The notes under the pieces were generated by a model, which saw only the letters and a list, made by a program, of their open reading frames with translations, did no database searches and was not told the origin of the DNA. A stretch of DNA of 64,000 bases from contig JAIUPT010000020.1 in the NCBI GenBank assembly GCA_022315425.1, positions 1,240,001-1,304,000 on the forward strand, in the 5' to 3' direction. The DNA is from Pseudevernia furfuracea. Lineage: Eukaryota > Ascomycota > Lecanoromycetes > Lecanorales > Parmeliaceae. The position numbers and the translations under genes were made by a program. Shown here piece by piece: positions 20,667 to 33,622 of the stretch; the stretch's first letter is position 1, and each line of letters begins with the position of its first letter.

Positions 20667-23014
20667 ATGGCGGTCAACAGGATAAAGGCCCAGTTTGCGG
20701 CGCCTAGAAAGGGAGAAACGTTCGAGCTCAGGGCAGGTCTGGTCTCACAGTATGCCTATGAACGGAAGGAAGCCATTCAGAAAACGATCATGTCCATGAC
20801 ATTAGGCAAAGACGTCTCCGCACTATTTCCAGACGTCTTGAAGAACATAGCAACGGCGGACCTGGATCAAAAAAAGCTCGTCTACCTATACCTCATGAAC
20901 TACGCAAAATCACATCCAGATCTTTGCATTCTCGCCGTTAATACCTTTGTTCAAGACTCAGAGGATCCAAATCCGTTGGTACGAGCACTAGCAATACGGA
21001 CAATGGGATGCATCAGGGTAGAGAAGATGGTGGATTATATGGAGGAGCCGCTAAGGAAGACTCTACGAGATGAATCGCCCTACGTTCGAAAGACCGCGGC
21101 AATCTGTGTGGCCAAGCTCTTTGATTTGAATCCTGCTCTGTGCCTCGAGAATGGATTTCTGGAGACGCTGCAAGAATTGATGGGCGACCCAAATCCTATG
21201 GTTGTAGCGAACGCAGTCACAGCTCTGGCAGAAATCAACGAGGCCGCGCCAGAGACACGAGCATTACAGATATCATCGAACACTCTCAAGAAAATGCTGA
21301 TGGCATTGAACGAATGTACGGAGTGGGGAAGGGTGACGATACTATCGACGTTAGCCGATCACAAGGCAGCGGACGTCAAAGAAGCAGAGCACATCTGCGA
21401 GAGAGTATCACCACAATTCCAACATGTCAACCCGAGCGTTGTCCTTGCCGCGGTCAAGTGCGTCTTCCTGCACATGAAGTATATAAGCCCAGAGACAGCG
21501 AAATCCTATTTGAAGAAGATGGCACCTCCACTCGGTTCGTTTTCTCCGTAGAGGTTGGGCATTCTTGTGCTAATGCTTCACAGTCACTCTTGTTGCTTCA
21601 CCACCCGAAGTTCAATATGTCGCTTTACGGAATATCGATCTTCTTCTTCAAAAACAACCTGACATTTTAAGCAAAGAGCTGCGTGTCTTTTTTTGCAAAT
21701 ATAACGATCCTTCATATATCAAATTCGAAAAACTTGAGATTATGGTACGAATAGCTAATGATAAAAATGTTGATCAACTCCTGGCCGAGTTGAAGGAGTA
21801 TGCACTCGAAGTTGACATGGATATCGTGAAGCGGGCTGTGAAAGCAATTGGGCAAGTCGCTATCAAGATTGAAAGCGCCACTGAGAGATGCGTAAACACT
21901 CTGCTGGATCTCATCAACACCAAAGTCAACTATGTGGTGCAAGAAGCGATCGTGGTCATCAAAGATATCTTCCGCAAGTATCCGGGCTATGAGGGGATAA
22001 TACCTACCTTGTGCAAATGCATTGACGAATTGGACGAACCTAATGCTCGAGGATCATTGATCTGGATCGTCGGGGAGTATGCTGAGAAGATCAGCAATGC
22101 TGGTGATATCCTTGCTGGATTTGTGGACGGCTTCATGGAGGAATTTACACAAGTAGGTGACCGTAAAGACTGGCCAGATTTGAGTATCTATTGACTGTAG
22201 GCAGACGCAACTGCAAATTTTGACCGCCGTTGTCAAGTTCTTTCTTAAGAAGCCTGATCAACCTCAGGCACAAACTCTAGTTCAGAAAATCTTCCAGTCA
22301 GCCACCGCAGAAAATGATAATCCCGACGTCCGAGACCGAGCGTACGTATACTGGCGCCTCCTTTCCAGCAACCCGCAAATCGCAAAAAACGTTGTACTTT
22401 CGGACAAACCTCCCATCACAACCACGATCCAGTCTCTCCCACCAGCCCTCCTCGAACGCTTGCTCACAGAACTTTCAACTCTCGCCTCCGTCTACCACAA
22501 GCCTCCCGAATCCTTCATCGGCCAAGGTCGCTATGGTGCCGACGCCGTCCAGAAGGCCGCTATCGAAGAACAGATGCAAAACGCCCGCGAAAACCCTCTC
22601 GCCGCCGCTGCAGCGGCAGCTGCGGTGTCTGGCGCTCCCCCGCCGCAAGCGAATGCCGAGAATCTGCTCGACATCGATTTCGACGGCGCAGCACCTGCAT
22701 CCGTCCAAAAGTCTCCGCTGTCAGGCATGTCTGGCCTGGAAGGTCTGGCCGGCACCCCACAGCGTGTGGCCTCGCCGGCTGTGGCTGACGCGCCGTCCTC
22801 GGGAGGTAACCTGGACGACCTGATGGGACTGTCGAACGGTAGCGCTGGTGGCTTCGGGCAGCCAGCGAATGGAAACGGGATAGGGATGAGCAACGAGGAA
22901 GTGCTCGGTGGGTTTGCAAACCTGGACATGGGTGCTGCGAGCCAGCCGCCACCAGCGGGGCAGCAGCTTCAGGGAGGCAAAAAGACCAATGAGGATCTGT
23001 TGGGGTTGTTTTGA
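20667..23014 (+). CDS. APL2: AP-1 complex subunit beta (beta-adaptin)
   Basis: Model: join(20667..21534, 21584..22152, 22205..23014), 748 aa. Introns of 49 and 52 nt join MAPPL to VTLVASPPEVQYVALRNI and EEFTQ to TQLQILTAVVKFF. The HEAT/armadillo trunk covers about residues 1-580 (RKEAIQKTIMSMTLGKDVS, DPNPLVRALAIRTMGCIRV, RDESPYVRKTAAICVAKLF), followed by a low-complexity hinge with an eight-Ala run and an acidic NLLDIDFDG clathrin-box-like motif. The short tail ends NEDLLGLF. There is no long appendage domain, as in fungal AP-1 beta. Role: clathrin adaptor for trans-Golgi/endosome sorting. AP-1 is favoured over AP-2 by overall length. Confidence 0.92.
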
Positions 23015-23494
23015 GACCGGCGGTAGCGGGACCGCGGCATTGCTGTGGCGTTTGAACGGCATGCATTGACTCTCTCATGCCTTGTTGGTGGAACGAATTA
23101 TACGATGGGCTCACCACGTTTAGCAACTGTATGCAGAATTAGTGGCAAAGAGCATATCGAGTGTTAGCTCGGCACTGGAACATTTTATCATCCTGTGCTT
23201 TTTCATTGACCCCTTCGAGTGTTTGAGGCAGGATCCGCTGGAAGCCTGCACGATAGATGAGCTGTTCCAATCTGCAGAAACTCTGGGCCCGTTCACAATG
23301 ATATGAAACCTGTTTGATTAGGTTTATATTGCATCTAGTGCTACCTTAAGCGTCACTCTGAAAGCGAACGCTGGTGGGATATCATCAAAGCAAAATCAAC
23401 GCCTGGAATCATCAAATTGCTAAGCATCGTGGTCATCATCCATCGGCACAACGCACCACGCACCCATATCGTCTCAGAGATCCCAGGACAGGCA
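23015..23494. other. Convergent intergenic region APL2/VID27
   Basis: A 480-bp region between two converging genes, expected to hold both 3' ends. No other feature is seen. Confidence 0.4.
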
Positions 23495-26176
23495 TCAATA
23501 AGGCGAGTTAACAACCTCGTCCCTGCCCAATCTCCTCCTTGCGCCACTTTGTCTCGGAGTGGCAGCAATACTCTCCCGAGTTGGCTTCTTGAAGCTCTGC
23601 TTAGCTACCATATTTACTTCGTTGGGCAAGGCCACGATGACGTTCTTATCGCTACCGTACTTAAAGTCGTCGGCCTTTACCTCTTCTTCATACCGCTTGA
23701 TGGTGTAAGGATCCTTGCGTCCACTGAGTACCTTCTTCATGTTCCAGGTAATGATGAATGGACCTGTGGCTGTGATAATGGAGGTCTCTTTGTCGTCAAG
23801 TCCAGTGTTGAAGCGTGCAGGCGTGAAGGATAAGGGTGCCTTGGTCTCGAATTGAAACTGAGCGACATGGCTGGGTGTTAGCGCGAGACGGCGAGGTTGA
23901 GGCTTCGAATCCTTGGCGAAGGATTTCTCAAAACCAAGCTTGCCCTCGTTCTTGCCGTCATGTTGCAAAGCATCGAGGAGCATTAGGTATGTTCGACAAG
24001 TAGCAAGAACCCAATGACCATCAGCGGATACGTCCAACCCGATGATTGCCTCGCCAAGAGCAGGGATAGAAGTCTTGGCATTGATACCAAGACGGTCGAA
24101 CAAACGGATATCACCTTTTTCCGAGGCAACAGCGATGTAACCTTGCTCGGTGGTTGCTGCGTGGGAGAAGGCGTTCTTTGAACTTGCGGCATATTGCTTC
24201 AACTGTGAGTCCACAAGTTTGTTGCCGGACAGACGGGGATCAATGCGGTACAGGGCATTATCAGAAAGACCGAGGAAAGTTTGTTCTCCTGTCATTTGCG
24301 CATATTTCTAGGCCTGCTTAGTTTGCTTCCATCCATGATTAGGATTTTGTAAACATACCTTGTCAGGTGCAAAGGACTTCACGCCAATGTCGTCATGAAC
24401 CTTCCATTCATCGACAACCTTTCCATACTCGAGGTCCATCCGATACAGAGAATTGGGGTTGTCCGTGTTTTGGAGAATCATATTGTTGTCTTCAGAGTGC
24501 AGCATGACCTTGCTTGGGCTGAATAGTTTGCCACCTGGTGTTTCGACCTTTGAGATGTTTGTCGAAAACTCCAGGTTATTGTTGGGAGTGTGCTTGAATA
24601 CACCAATCTTTGATCCGCGCACGACAAAGGACCGATCGTGTTTGTAGCCAACAGCCAACTTTGAGTTAACATTGCCATCGTCGTCCCGTGTCACGACATC
24701 ATCTTCAGACTCGTCACTGTCATAATGTTCACTCTTCTGCCCGTCATCTTCGGTCTCTTCTTCCTCTTCTTCCTCCTCGGCAGGAGCATCCTCCATCGTA
24801 AGATCTTGAAACGCATCCAAGACATATTGCTGGTCATCTTTGTTGACTTTCTTCCACTTTGTCTCGTTCAACTGTTCCCAAAGTGCCCGCATCAACCCGT
24901 CTTGAAAGCGTTCTTCAGTCTCCTGATCCTTGAATCTTAGAAGCCATGAATAAGCAGATCCATCTTCGGTGTAATGGTTAAAGATGAAAGACAGGTAGTC
25001 GAAGTTGAAGACCGGGTTGAGGTCTGCAATGACTCGCTGACCAAGCCACTCTTTCTCGGCACCACTAATCTGTAGCCAGTACTGCCAGTTGCCAGTCTCT
25101 GAGACTGTAGCCACTACGGAAGGGTCCTGACGGATAAAAGAACCCGACTCAAAATCAAAGAGGTGGAGCTCGGCCCTCTCTTTGGCCAGAGTCTCCATTG
25201 AAGCAGGCACCATAGCTGATGGTGGAGCTACTGTAGGGGTTTTCTCTCGGTCCGGAGCCTTCTGCTTCCGTGTATTCTTCATAGCTGTCCTCTCCTTTGC
25301 ACTTGCGGCTGGCGTGTCTGCAATCGCTTGAGCCTTCACTGGGGGCGCTGTGAGAGGTTTGACCGTAGGACTCGCTAAAGGACTAGCAGTGGGGATGGGT
25401 TGCTCGGTGAAGTTGAATTGTTGTAACTGTCGATCGGTGGCAGTCTCCTTGGGTTTCCGGTACTTTCTCTCGTATTGGCATTCAATGGCGACAATCTCAA
25501 AGGTGCTCACTTCTCCGGGCTTGATGGATTCGTCGCAGATGAATTCGTAAAGGTCTCCAGGGTCCCCACTCAGATCTTGCCAAGCGAAAACCTTTTCTCC
25601 GTCCTCCCTAATCTCAGATCTGAAGTGCAAGCTCTGATCAAGTAGGAAAGTCTTCTCGTCTTTATCGGAGTCTAAAGCGTCTGCGGCACCATCCTCATCA
25701 TCGTCTTCTGCTGCTAGCTCTGCTTCGCCCTCCTCGTAAGCTCGCTGGATGACAATCTCGTAATGGTATTCTTGGGTTGTACGCCTGATGCTTGCAGCGG
25801 CATCTTTGAAGATGAGCTCCGAAGTCGCTTTGGGCGATAGGGGGCGGACCAGGTAGAGTTTGCCTTGTGGTATTTCAATGATGCACTCCTTCGAGGCGTT
25901 TCCAAAGAGATACTTGGTTGCTATATGTGAGAGTGAAAGTCAGCGTTGAGGGAAGGAGCAGACGTTGAGCTTGTGACTATGGAAGCTGCGAAAAAGCTCT
26001 CCGTCTGGTGTTACGAGGGGTGACTATTGAATCTCAGAGATAGAAGTAGCAATCACCAATTCCACTCTAACTATTGGGTAGATTTCTGCTAAAGCAGACA
26101 ACAGCAGTCATCGGGCAACCAAAAAGTGGTAGGATCCCAAATTCACCAGTGACTTACCGTTCCTTAGCATAAACAT
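23495..26176 (-). CDS. VID27: Vacuolar import and degradation protein 27
   Basis: Model: complement(join(23495..24307, 24359..25920, 26158..26176)), 797 aa. A 19-nt first exon (MFMLRN) joins across a 237-nt intron to ATKYLFGNASKECIIEIPQGKLYLV. The 51-nt second intron joins SFAPDK to KYAQMTGEQTFLGLSDNALYRIDPR, a signature of the family. The N-terminal PH-like part is followed by an acidic linker (APAEEEEEEEETEDD) and a C-terminal beta-propeller region (IRLFDRLGINAKTSIPALGEAIIGLDVSADG). Vid27 was named for the yeast vacuole import and degradation pathway; its biochemical activity is unknown. It is divergent from the mitochondrial uS17 gene. Confidence 0.92.
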
Positions 26177-26576
26177 CTTGCCGGCAAGAGCTGAGCTTCT
26201 CTAAAGCTGTACCTATACTCAGAAATGCAGAGTAAGAAGAATGAGCGTTGCACAACAGTGGTAGGCGGAGTGCTTCTATAGTGGCAGATGAACAGATGAA
26301 GAGATAAACAAATGGAGTGTTTCACTACCTGTACCTTATGAATATGACGCGCTTTTGAGATTAAAAGTCTTGGCAACGGGAGCCTACAGTACAGTCAGTA
26401 CTAGGAGTAGGTAAATCTGATACCTTGAAGAGCTGAGCTACTGTATCGTCCGACCTTTCTTTGACATTTGGGCTACCTGCATTCAAAGACAGCAAACGGC
26501 GCTGGCGGATGCCGGGCCCCTCCTAGCCATCCAATCCCATCCATTCCAGTACCATCCATCCATCCCACACACCGCC
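26177..26576. promoter_or_regulatory. Divergent intergenic region VID27/mitochondrial uS17
   Basis: The 400-bp gap holds both promoters. No specific motif is identified. Confidence 0.4.
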
Positions 26577-27085
26577 ATGCCTGGGATCCCACCCAAAGTC
26601 CTCTGCGGCGTCGTCGTCTCCGCCGGCAAAATGATGAAGGCGGTCAAAGTCCGCACCGCCAAACAGACCTACAACAGGTTCCTCCAAAAAGTGCGCCTCC
26701 GGCATCTGCCCGTCCAATATCTATCCCTCCGCTCCAAATCCGCTAACCAAACCCCCCCCCTTCCCCCCTGCAGCAATTCCAAACCCACGAGAGCTACCTC
26801 GTCTCCGACCCCAACTCCTCCCTCCGCGCCGGCGACGTCGTCAAGATCGCCGCCGAACGCCAGATAAGCCGGCACATCAAACACGTGGTCACTGAGATAT
26901 TGGCGCCGTGGGGCCCGAGCATCGATGAGAGGCCGCCGGTGCTGAGTGAGGAGGAGAGGCTAACAAGGCTGCGGGAGAAGACGGAAAGAAAAAAGGAGAG
27001 GCGGCGGGAGAGGAATCTGGAAAAAGGGGAGAGTGCGGAGGATAGGGTGGAGGGTGTGATCGAAGGGACTGCCGTGGCTTCGTGA
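26577..27085 (+). CDS. Mitochondrial small-subunit ribosomal protein uS17m
   Basis: Model: join(26577..26690, 26774..27085), 141 aa. The 83-nt intron has a long C-tract before the acceptor CTGCAG. The joined sequence VLCGVVVSAGKMMKAVKVRTAK ... QKQFQTHESYLVSDPNSSLRAGDVVKIAAERQISRHIKHVVTEIL is the S17 OB-fold, including the GDVV loop. A charged C-terminal tail (EERLTRLREKTERKKERRRE) is typical of fungal mitochondrial S17. It binds 15S rRNA in the mitoribosome small subunit. Confidence 0.88.
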
Positions 27086-27243
27086 CATTGGGAGTGTGGT
27101 GATGGAGCATACAATCAGGGCTGGGATTATGTTATTGCATTGCACGGCGTGAGATACCTAAGGCCGTGAACTGCCGTGGGAGAATTTTTATACAATTGCT
27201 CGCTGCACCACGAAGGGCATTACATCGAGTGACCATCAATCTC

Positions 27244-29478
27244 TCAGTCCTCCATGTCTTCATCGTCTTCGCTATCGTCCTCCTCGGCCTCTTTCAAGAA
27301 GTCAATGAACTGCTCCGTCAGGCCCCTCACTTTCCCCATCTCCCCTTCCACGCTTCTCTCATCGTCCCACCACTGAAGTACCCCATCTTCCTCTACAATG
27401 TCCGAGTCATACACCTCTTTGGTTATGAACAACAAAAGCTGATCTCCGTTCGATCGACTAAGCGCCTCTTTCTGGACCAGAAGCAAGAAATCCACCTGAT
27501 CGACCTTTTCATCCGCTTCTTCATCGAACATTGTCCGCTTGACTAATCCTTTGTACTTCCTAAAAACCTCCCGCACAGCTTCGCGCGCACTGATGCCAGA
27601 TGCATTATCACCAGCGCTAAGATTAGACACTCTCTTCATAAACGCCGCCACGACGGCTTTGCGTACCTCATGTTGGCTTGCATTTGTAGACATGCGATAG
27701 CCGTTCAGTTCAAGTATGATAGTGTCAGCAGGATCCCCTTTCTGTAGGCCATCGAGGATGCTCGCGGTTGCTTCCACATGGAAATCTCGGGTTTCCGCTG
27801 CGTCGTCCGATGGATCAGAACGGAAGCTACTACGGCGGGACGAGTCTCGCACAGGCTCCAAATCATCGTCTGAGGATGCCAGTGTAGATATAGAAGTAGT
27901 GGAGCTAGAAGCTGAAGGACGACGGTATATGAGACGGGAGGACGCCACGCTGGAGGTGTCAGAATCCTCGGGATCCACCCTGTTATCGAAAAAGCTTTCT
28001 TGATGTCGAGTGATTTTGCGATCCATTGATATACCAATGTGGTCCGGCAAATTTACTCCGAACGAGATCAATGCTCCAGACTCAATTGTGCAATTTTTCC
28101 CTATCATAGTATCGTTGGCTACAATGGCTTCGCGGATGATGGAGCCATCCCCAACAGTAACATCGTCCCAGATGTAAGCTCCTTCGATGACGACGTTTTT
28201 TCCGATCTTGCATCTTCTTCCGATAGTGCTTCCAGTGATGATACTGTCCTCTCCTATATTGGTCTGACTGCCAATAACCGTCTTCTTTATCGATGTCCTC
28301 CCAATCACAACGGTATCTTCTTGATACACCTTGCCTTTCCTAAAGCGATAGTTCTGATCAGGCACCAGATTACTGTCTGGACAAAGGGGGTACGCCCATC
28401 GTCCCATAATGTCCTTACTAATGGCATTGTACGCTCGTAAGCTCTTGACTCTAGCAGCATATTGGTCTGTCACGATATATGTATGTATCGTTTTCCCGTA
28501 GGTCTCGTAGTCTTTGAGCACTCCATGCAAAAAGCTCTTGCGTAGGGACTGAAAATCGAAGTTGTCACTCCACTGTGCCAGAACATCAAGCGTGCAGATG
28601 TCTATGTGGCAATCAATGAGATCATCCCGAACATCGATTTCGGCATTGGATGTAAGTAATTCCGGATCTAGGGCGATATGTCTGCTTCTACCCTTTCGAC
28701 TGCCCATCTCCTCATAGTAAAGGCATCTTTCCGCACCCGGGTCGATGACGAAAACTGGTTTTGACCCCTTGCTCTTGGTCCTATGGCCAGTGCCCGCTTT
28801 CCGGAGCACCATTGTCATGATCGCATCTTTGTTTGTTTCTCGGCGGGCTCGATGCTTCGCCAACGCGGGTTCAAGGGACATGTTGGAGACTACATCGCCA
28901 GAGACAAGAAGGAAGTCGCCCGTTATGAGGTCGCGATTATCGAGGTCGCGCATGGCGTCGCCTACAGAGTTTGCAGTCGACTTGAGCAATATCAGAGTGC
29001 GAAAGGGAGATGACTTGAGTTTCCATTTCGAGGCGCTATATGAGGAGAATTAAGTCAATGATGAGAAGCGTGAAGGAAATTGCCAGGATCATTGGCAGAA
29101 GGTAACTCACTTGATATAATCTTCAACTTGGTCCGCATGACTGCCACAGTATACAAAAACATCCTGGACGCCGGCATTGGCGAGGAACTCCAGAGTATAT
29201 TCGATCAACGGGGTATTTGCGAGAGGAAGAAGACACTACACAGTCAGCAAAAAGACATTCCGTTATATATGAGCCGATCGGAATCACTCTTGCGCGTTCT
29301 AGGGTAAAAGGTTTGAACCTGGTCTCAAATGAGTCGGCAAGAACCTACAAAGTCGGTGTTAGTATGTTTGTTTCACTTAGGCAAGACACACACTGACGAC
29401 AGCCTGTAACGACTCTTCCCTCTGATCTTCTTGCGGCTTTTGTTTGGCCTTTGCCGACTTGGGATTTTTGGGGGGCAT
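27244..29478 (-). CDS. GCD6: Translation initiation factor eIF2B subunit epsilon
   Basis: Model: complement(join(27244..29035, 29111..29235, 29288..29344, 29398..29478)), 684 aa. Four exons rebuild SLQAV/VLADSFETRFKPFTLERAR/CLLPLANTPLIEYTLEFLANAG/...YINASKWKL, the nucleotidyltransferase-like domain. It is followed by left-handed beta-helix hexapeptide repeats (TVVIGRTSIKKTVIGSQTNIGEDSIITGSTIGRRCKIG), a Ser-rich linker and a C-terminal W2/eIF5C domain ending in an acidic, aromatic-rich tail (LQWWDDERS ... EEDDSEDDEDMED). This is the catalytic subunit of the GDP/GTP exchange factor for eIF2, the target of translational control by eIF2alpha phosphorylation. Confidence 0.94.
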
Positions 29479-30017
29479 AACGACAGCACTTTCTATAGCT
29501 TTATAGCTCTAGTAGAAATTGTGTACAAACGCGTGCATTATTTGCATGCCGAAAAATAAGTTGCTTCCCGGCTGATATCCGGTTAAATTTTTTGGATTTT
29601 GATCTAGATTCATGACGGAAAGTGTTCCTTGGAGTCCAGAACAAAAGACCTCAAGGCCTGGATTTTCTACAGAGCAATAAGCTACTTATACTTATTCCAA
29701 CGACCCCTCGCTTTGTATCCTGGTACCTTTTCAAGAGAATGCTTCATTCTGCTGATACCTTCAAATTGAGTCGTAATGCATCGTCCTCTTCTTCAAGTAT
29801 GCCTGGATCAAATCAACATAGAGGGAGACCCAGACTCATCACGCCACGCTATCAAACGAATGCCCTCGACAATGCTCGAGAGACGCCTTTCCCCCCCTTT
29901 TGCACCTCAGCTAATATATGCAACATATCTTGTTGACTGGCCATCGCGGTCTTTAAATAGTATCAATGTAAGTTTTCGAAGAACCGAATGCTCCTCAAGG
30001 AAAAGGGTCCCACTGTG
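29479..30017. other. Intergenic region eIF2B-epsilon/SKN7
   Basis: A 539-bp gap upstream of the eIF2B gene and downstream of SKN7. Short ORFs in it are not supported by any family match. Confidence 0.4.
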
Positions 30018-32310
30018 CTATCGGGGCCGGCCTGGGTGCATCGGGTTCATTCCCAAAGGATTGGATTGATCGTACATCCGTTGACGTTTAGGATCACTCG
30101 ATATGTCGTCACCTCCGATCTCTGAGATCTGTCTTCGGTGCTGCATCTGCCGTGGAGCACCGAGAGGCGTATGAGGAGCTTGAAACTGAACAGGGCTTTG
30201 CTCCTGGCTATAGCCGGCATGCATAGGGTGCATGAACTGATGTGGTGCAGCTGCGTGAGTAGGTGAGATGCCAGGAAACTGTCCTGGTGATTGCCAGTTC
30301 GATATAGTCGAAGGTGACTGAGCTGGAGAGCTTTCGTCTTTCAGAGAGTGTGCAGCTGAACTTTGGGGTATCGAAGACCCTGGATGAGGGGCCATTGGCT
30401 CCATCCCATCTGGCATGTGCTTTAAATGCCCCAGGTGCTTCTCGAGCATGTTCAAAAGACCTTCCTTGGTAAAAGGCTTAGGTAGGACATCGTTCATGCC
30501 TGTCTCATCATTAACTTCTTGTATTGCATTGACAAGCAGATTACTTACCGTGTTGGAAGTACATCGAAATATCATCACTGCGTATGTTTGAAGTCATGGC
30601 TATGATTGGGGTGTGATCAAATTGGCGTATTAAATGTGTTGCCGAAACGCCATCAAGATTTGGCATGATGATATCCATCAGCACCAAGTCATACTTCGAA
30701 CCTGCATTCATTTTGTTGACGGCCTCCAAACCATCGAACTACCACCATCAGCATCTCCCAAAAAATTCGATTTCGACAATTACTCACGGCACTGTCTATT
30801 GCGCAGCGAAAAGAATACAGAAATTTGCTTCCAATCCTTCGACAGGTTGGGTCGTCTTCAACGAGCAATATTTGAGGAGCCCTAACCCAGCCCGGATCGA
30901 CTTGCGTACTCTTTTTCCGGGCAGCTGGCGCTGACATTCGCGAGTCTACGGCCTCATTCTCTTTCGATGGCATAGGATATGGTATGTTGTTGATATGCTC
31001 GCTATACATTGGATCGATACCGTTCGACTGGCCAACAGGATAGACTATGGCTTCTGAATCTCCATGGAGTTTGGCATAACCCATTGACGAGCTTGAGGCA
31101 GCAGATGTTGGCGCCCTTGCATGACCGCGAGACCCATCTGGAGGCGGAGTGGACATGGCGCCGTTCCGATTGTGCAGATCCGACATATGCTCCAGATTTT
31201 TATAGTTCAGTTGGACATCGGCATTGAGATCGTGTAGCAGTTTTGTTGCATGTTGCAATGGCGAAGCAGGTTCGTCTTCCAGTGGAGAAACCTGCTGCTG
31301 CGCCGAGTCCACATTTGCTGGTGGTACGTTGTTCTCCTCCGTGTGTGCGAACGGTGCTCCGATCTTGCTATCCCGTCTTTGCCTTGCATCTACAGAATGC
31401 AGGTAACTCATTACATTTTGCATTACGTGTTCGTGATTCACAACGGTCTTTTGTACATTCATTAGCTCTTGCGTAAGTATTGAATGATGTATGTTCAGTT
31501 CTTCATAACGTTGCTGGAGCTGTTGGAGTTGCTGTTGAGTGGCTACTAATTGAGTGTTCACAAGGTCCATCTGTTGGGTTGGAGCTGCCTCATCGACGAT
31601 CTGGGGTGGCTTCCGGGGCGCTGGAGCTTTGCGGCGGATATTGTCCAACGAGTCTTTGTTGTTCGCCTTGAATTCAGGATGCTTGAATTCCCACGCCTAG
31701 GACCATCAGCCGTGAAGCATACCTGATATTCACATCGTCGACTTACACCTGAGCCGTACGGAGAATGCCCACTCTCTTCATTGTTGTGTCGCACCTTGTG
31801 GAAGTCATACTTGTTGAGCTGGCGCACGAAGCTGGCGAAGTTGCTATGTTTGAAATGTTTGGGAAGGATAGACTTGGTGAACCTTTCGTTCTGCGCAGGA
31901 AGTCAGCTAGAGCGGTTTATGGGTGGTGTCCATTTGCTCGCACCTCAAGTACTACAAAGCTTCCGCCGTCGTCGCCCCACCGCACGACTTGGGAGTATGA
32001 CGGATCCTCCAGCATTCTTATCGTGTCATTAGCACGATGCTCATGGAGGAAGGGATCGTTGTATGAAGGCAAACATACTTGTAGAGCTTTCGCACCTGGG
32101 ACAAGGGTGAGCAGGTCGCCATTTCCAGGGTGGTGGATAGCCGAAGCAACTTACAAAATCGCTGGAGCTGTTTGCGCTTCCACCGCCAATACTCTGCCGG
32201 TCGTCCATATTATCGTCGAAGCGCATTGGATCGACTTGATTGGCGATTTGGATACAATGGGCGAAGGGAATGGTGATTAGATGCCCTCTCTCAGTCTCTC
32301 TGCCCAGCAT
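30018..32310 (-). CDS. SKN7: SKN7-type transcription factor with HSF domain and response-regulator receiver
   Basis: Model: complement(join(30018..30499, 30549..30738, 30788..31696, 31747..31890, 31944..32016, 32079..32095, 32155..32310)), 656 aa, seven exons including a 17-nt micro-exon. Splicing gives SSDFVRKLYKMLEDPSYSQVVRWGDDGGSF... then FVRQLNKYDFHKV, the HSF-type DNA-binding domain. It is followed by a Gln-rich coiled coil (LVATQQQLQQLQQRYEELN) and the receiver domain: Asp411-Asp412, phosphoacceptor Asp455 in LVLMDIIMPN, Thr482 and Lys504. The C-terminus is Pro/Gln-rich. All receiver residues are present, so it should accept phosphate from the Sln1-Ypd1 type relay. Skn7 governs oxidative and osmotic stress and cell-wall responses. 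MRFDDNMDD, further in, is an alternative start. Confidence 0.95.
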
Positions 32311-33622
32311 ATGGAGAATAATGGTGGACTTTTAGACTCGAGAGCTAAAGTAGGCAAGCGCGAGCGCGGGGCAGCTGGCAATTGATTCAGTGCGTGTAAT
32401 AAATAATAATATTGAAAGTAATTATTGTATGTCTGCACCATAACGAAGATAAAAACGATGATAAAAATGATAATAATAATACTAATAATAATAAAAATGA
32501 TAATAATATAATATAATAATAATAATAATAATAATAACTTCTACAATAATAATCAAACCCTGAAGAGTCCTGCTGCATCAGTTGACTATCGATTGCAGCG
32601 GCCAGGATATTTTACTGAAATTTTGCCCTCCCCATTCCCCGGAGTGCCGGTACCAGCAATTCCATCTTTTTTATCCAATCACCTTTTGTCCGGTTCAAAT
32701 GGTGAACGCTGTCTCTGGCTGAAATGGCAGAGGACTACAAATCAACCTTTCCATCAACCTTTCCATCTCATATCGTGGTACAAGTTTGCCATACTCGCCC
32801 CTACTCTACCACCAGCACCGACTTCCACCCCAAAGAAACACAACCCTCCTTTACCATACCAAAATTGAAAGTCCTCATCCGTCTGGTGATGGACCAGAAA
32901 TGGATGCATTATCTCACAATGGCATATAACAGCAGGACAATCCAGTCCTACGACATGGCCAACTACCGTACACGATGGATGGCGTCGTGCGTTTTCATCA
33001 TGAGCATTTTATTTGATGCCTGAAAACTCCCTCCCACAGATCTCTTATGTACTACGGAGTAATCGGCCTTCCAATCAAAGAAAAGGCGGATCGAAAATCG
33101 AAAGACTCCATCGGTAGATTGGTATCAAGTGGTTGGTAATCCTCGACGGACGACTGAAGGCTTTCCGTCTTGTGCATATTTGGGACGCCTAGCCCTCGCC
33201 AAGTGTCCCGGTCCAAGCTCCAACCTCGGATGTAGGCCCACAATTGACATGGAGCCTTTGAGGCAAAGCTAGAGATGAATGTTCATCCTGAAATGGACAT
33301 GAAGTGATAATAATAATTAATATGAATATATATATACGGTACCTAGATGGTAGAGATTACTGCGACCCGGCTTGGAATTGAGGATTAGAGTACTGGTATC
33401 CGTAGATCTCAAAGATTAACATACATAAGGTACACCTACTGTACGGTAGATCTCTCGATACTCTAGCATGGGGGAAAGCCGCTCGAGCCGGTTCCAGGGT
33501 CCAGACCCACGGTTAAAATTCGGCAGTTCACGGCAGATCATGGAGCAGAACGATTAATCACTGATCGCGTCATTTTCTTTTCTTCCCAATCAAACCACTC
33601 AAGACAAACACAGACACCGTCA
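32311..33622. other. Long intergenic region with TAA microsatellite
   Basis: A 1.3-kb stretch with no supported gene. A TAA/TGATAA-type microsatellite occupies about 32462-32538. ORFs at 32593-33023 show no domain and no coding signature I recognise. The 3' part precedes the peroxiredoxin gene. Confidence 0.5.

Noticed and set aside
25921..26157. The 237-nt first intron of VID27 as an introner-like element
   Set aside because: Length is unusual but none of the shared blocks are present.
29080..29307. Forward ORF within the eIF2B-epsilon 5' exons
   Set aside because: The reverse strand gives the conserved nucleotidyltransferase domain when spliced; the forward ORF is a shadow.
32593..33023. 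Overlapping forward ORFs of about 90-100 codons
   Set aside because: No domain, signal peptide or splicing pattern supports a gene; the start contexts and composition look random.
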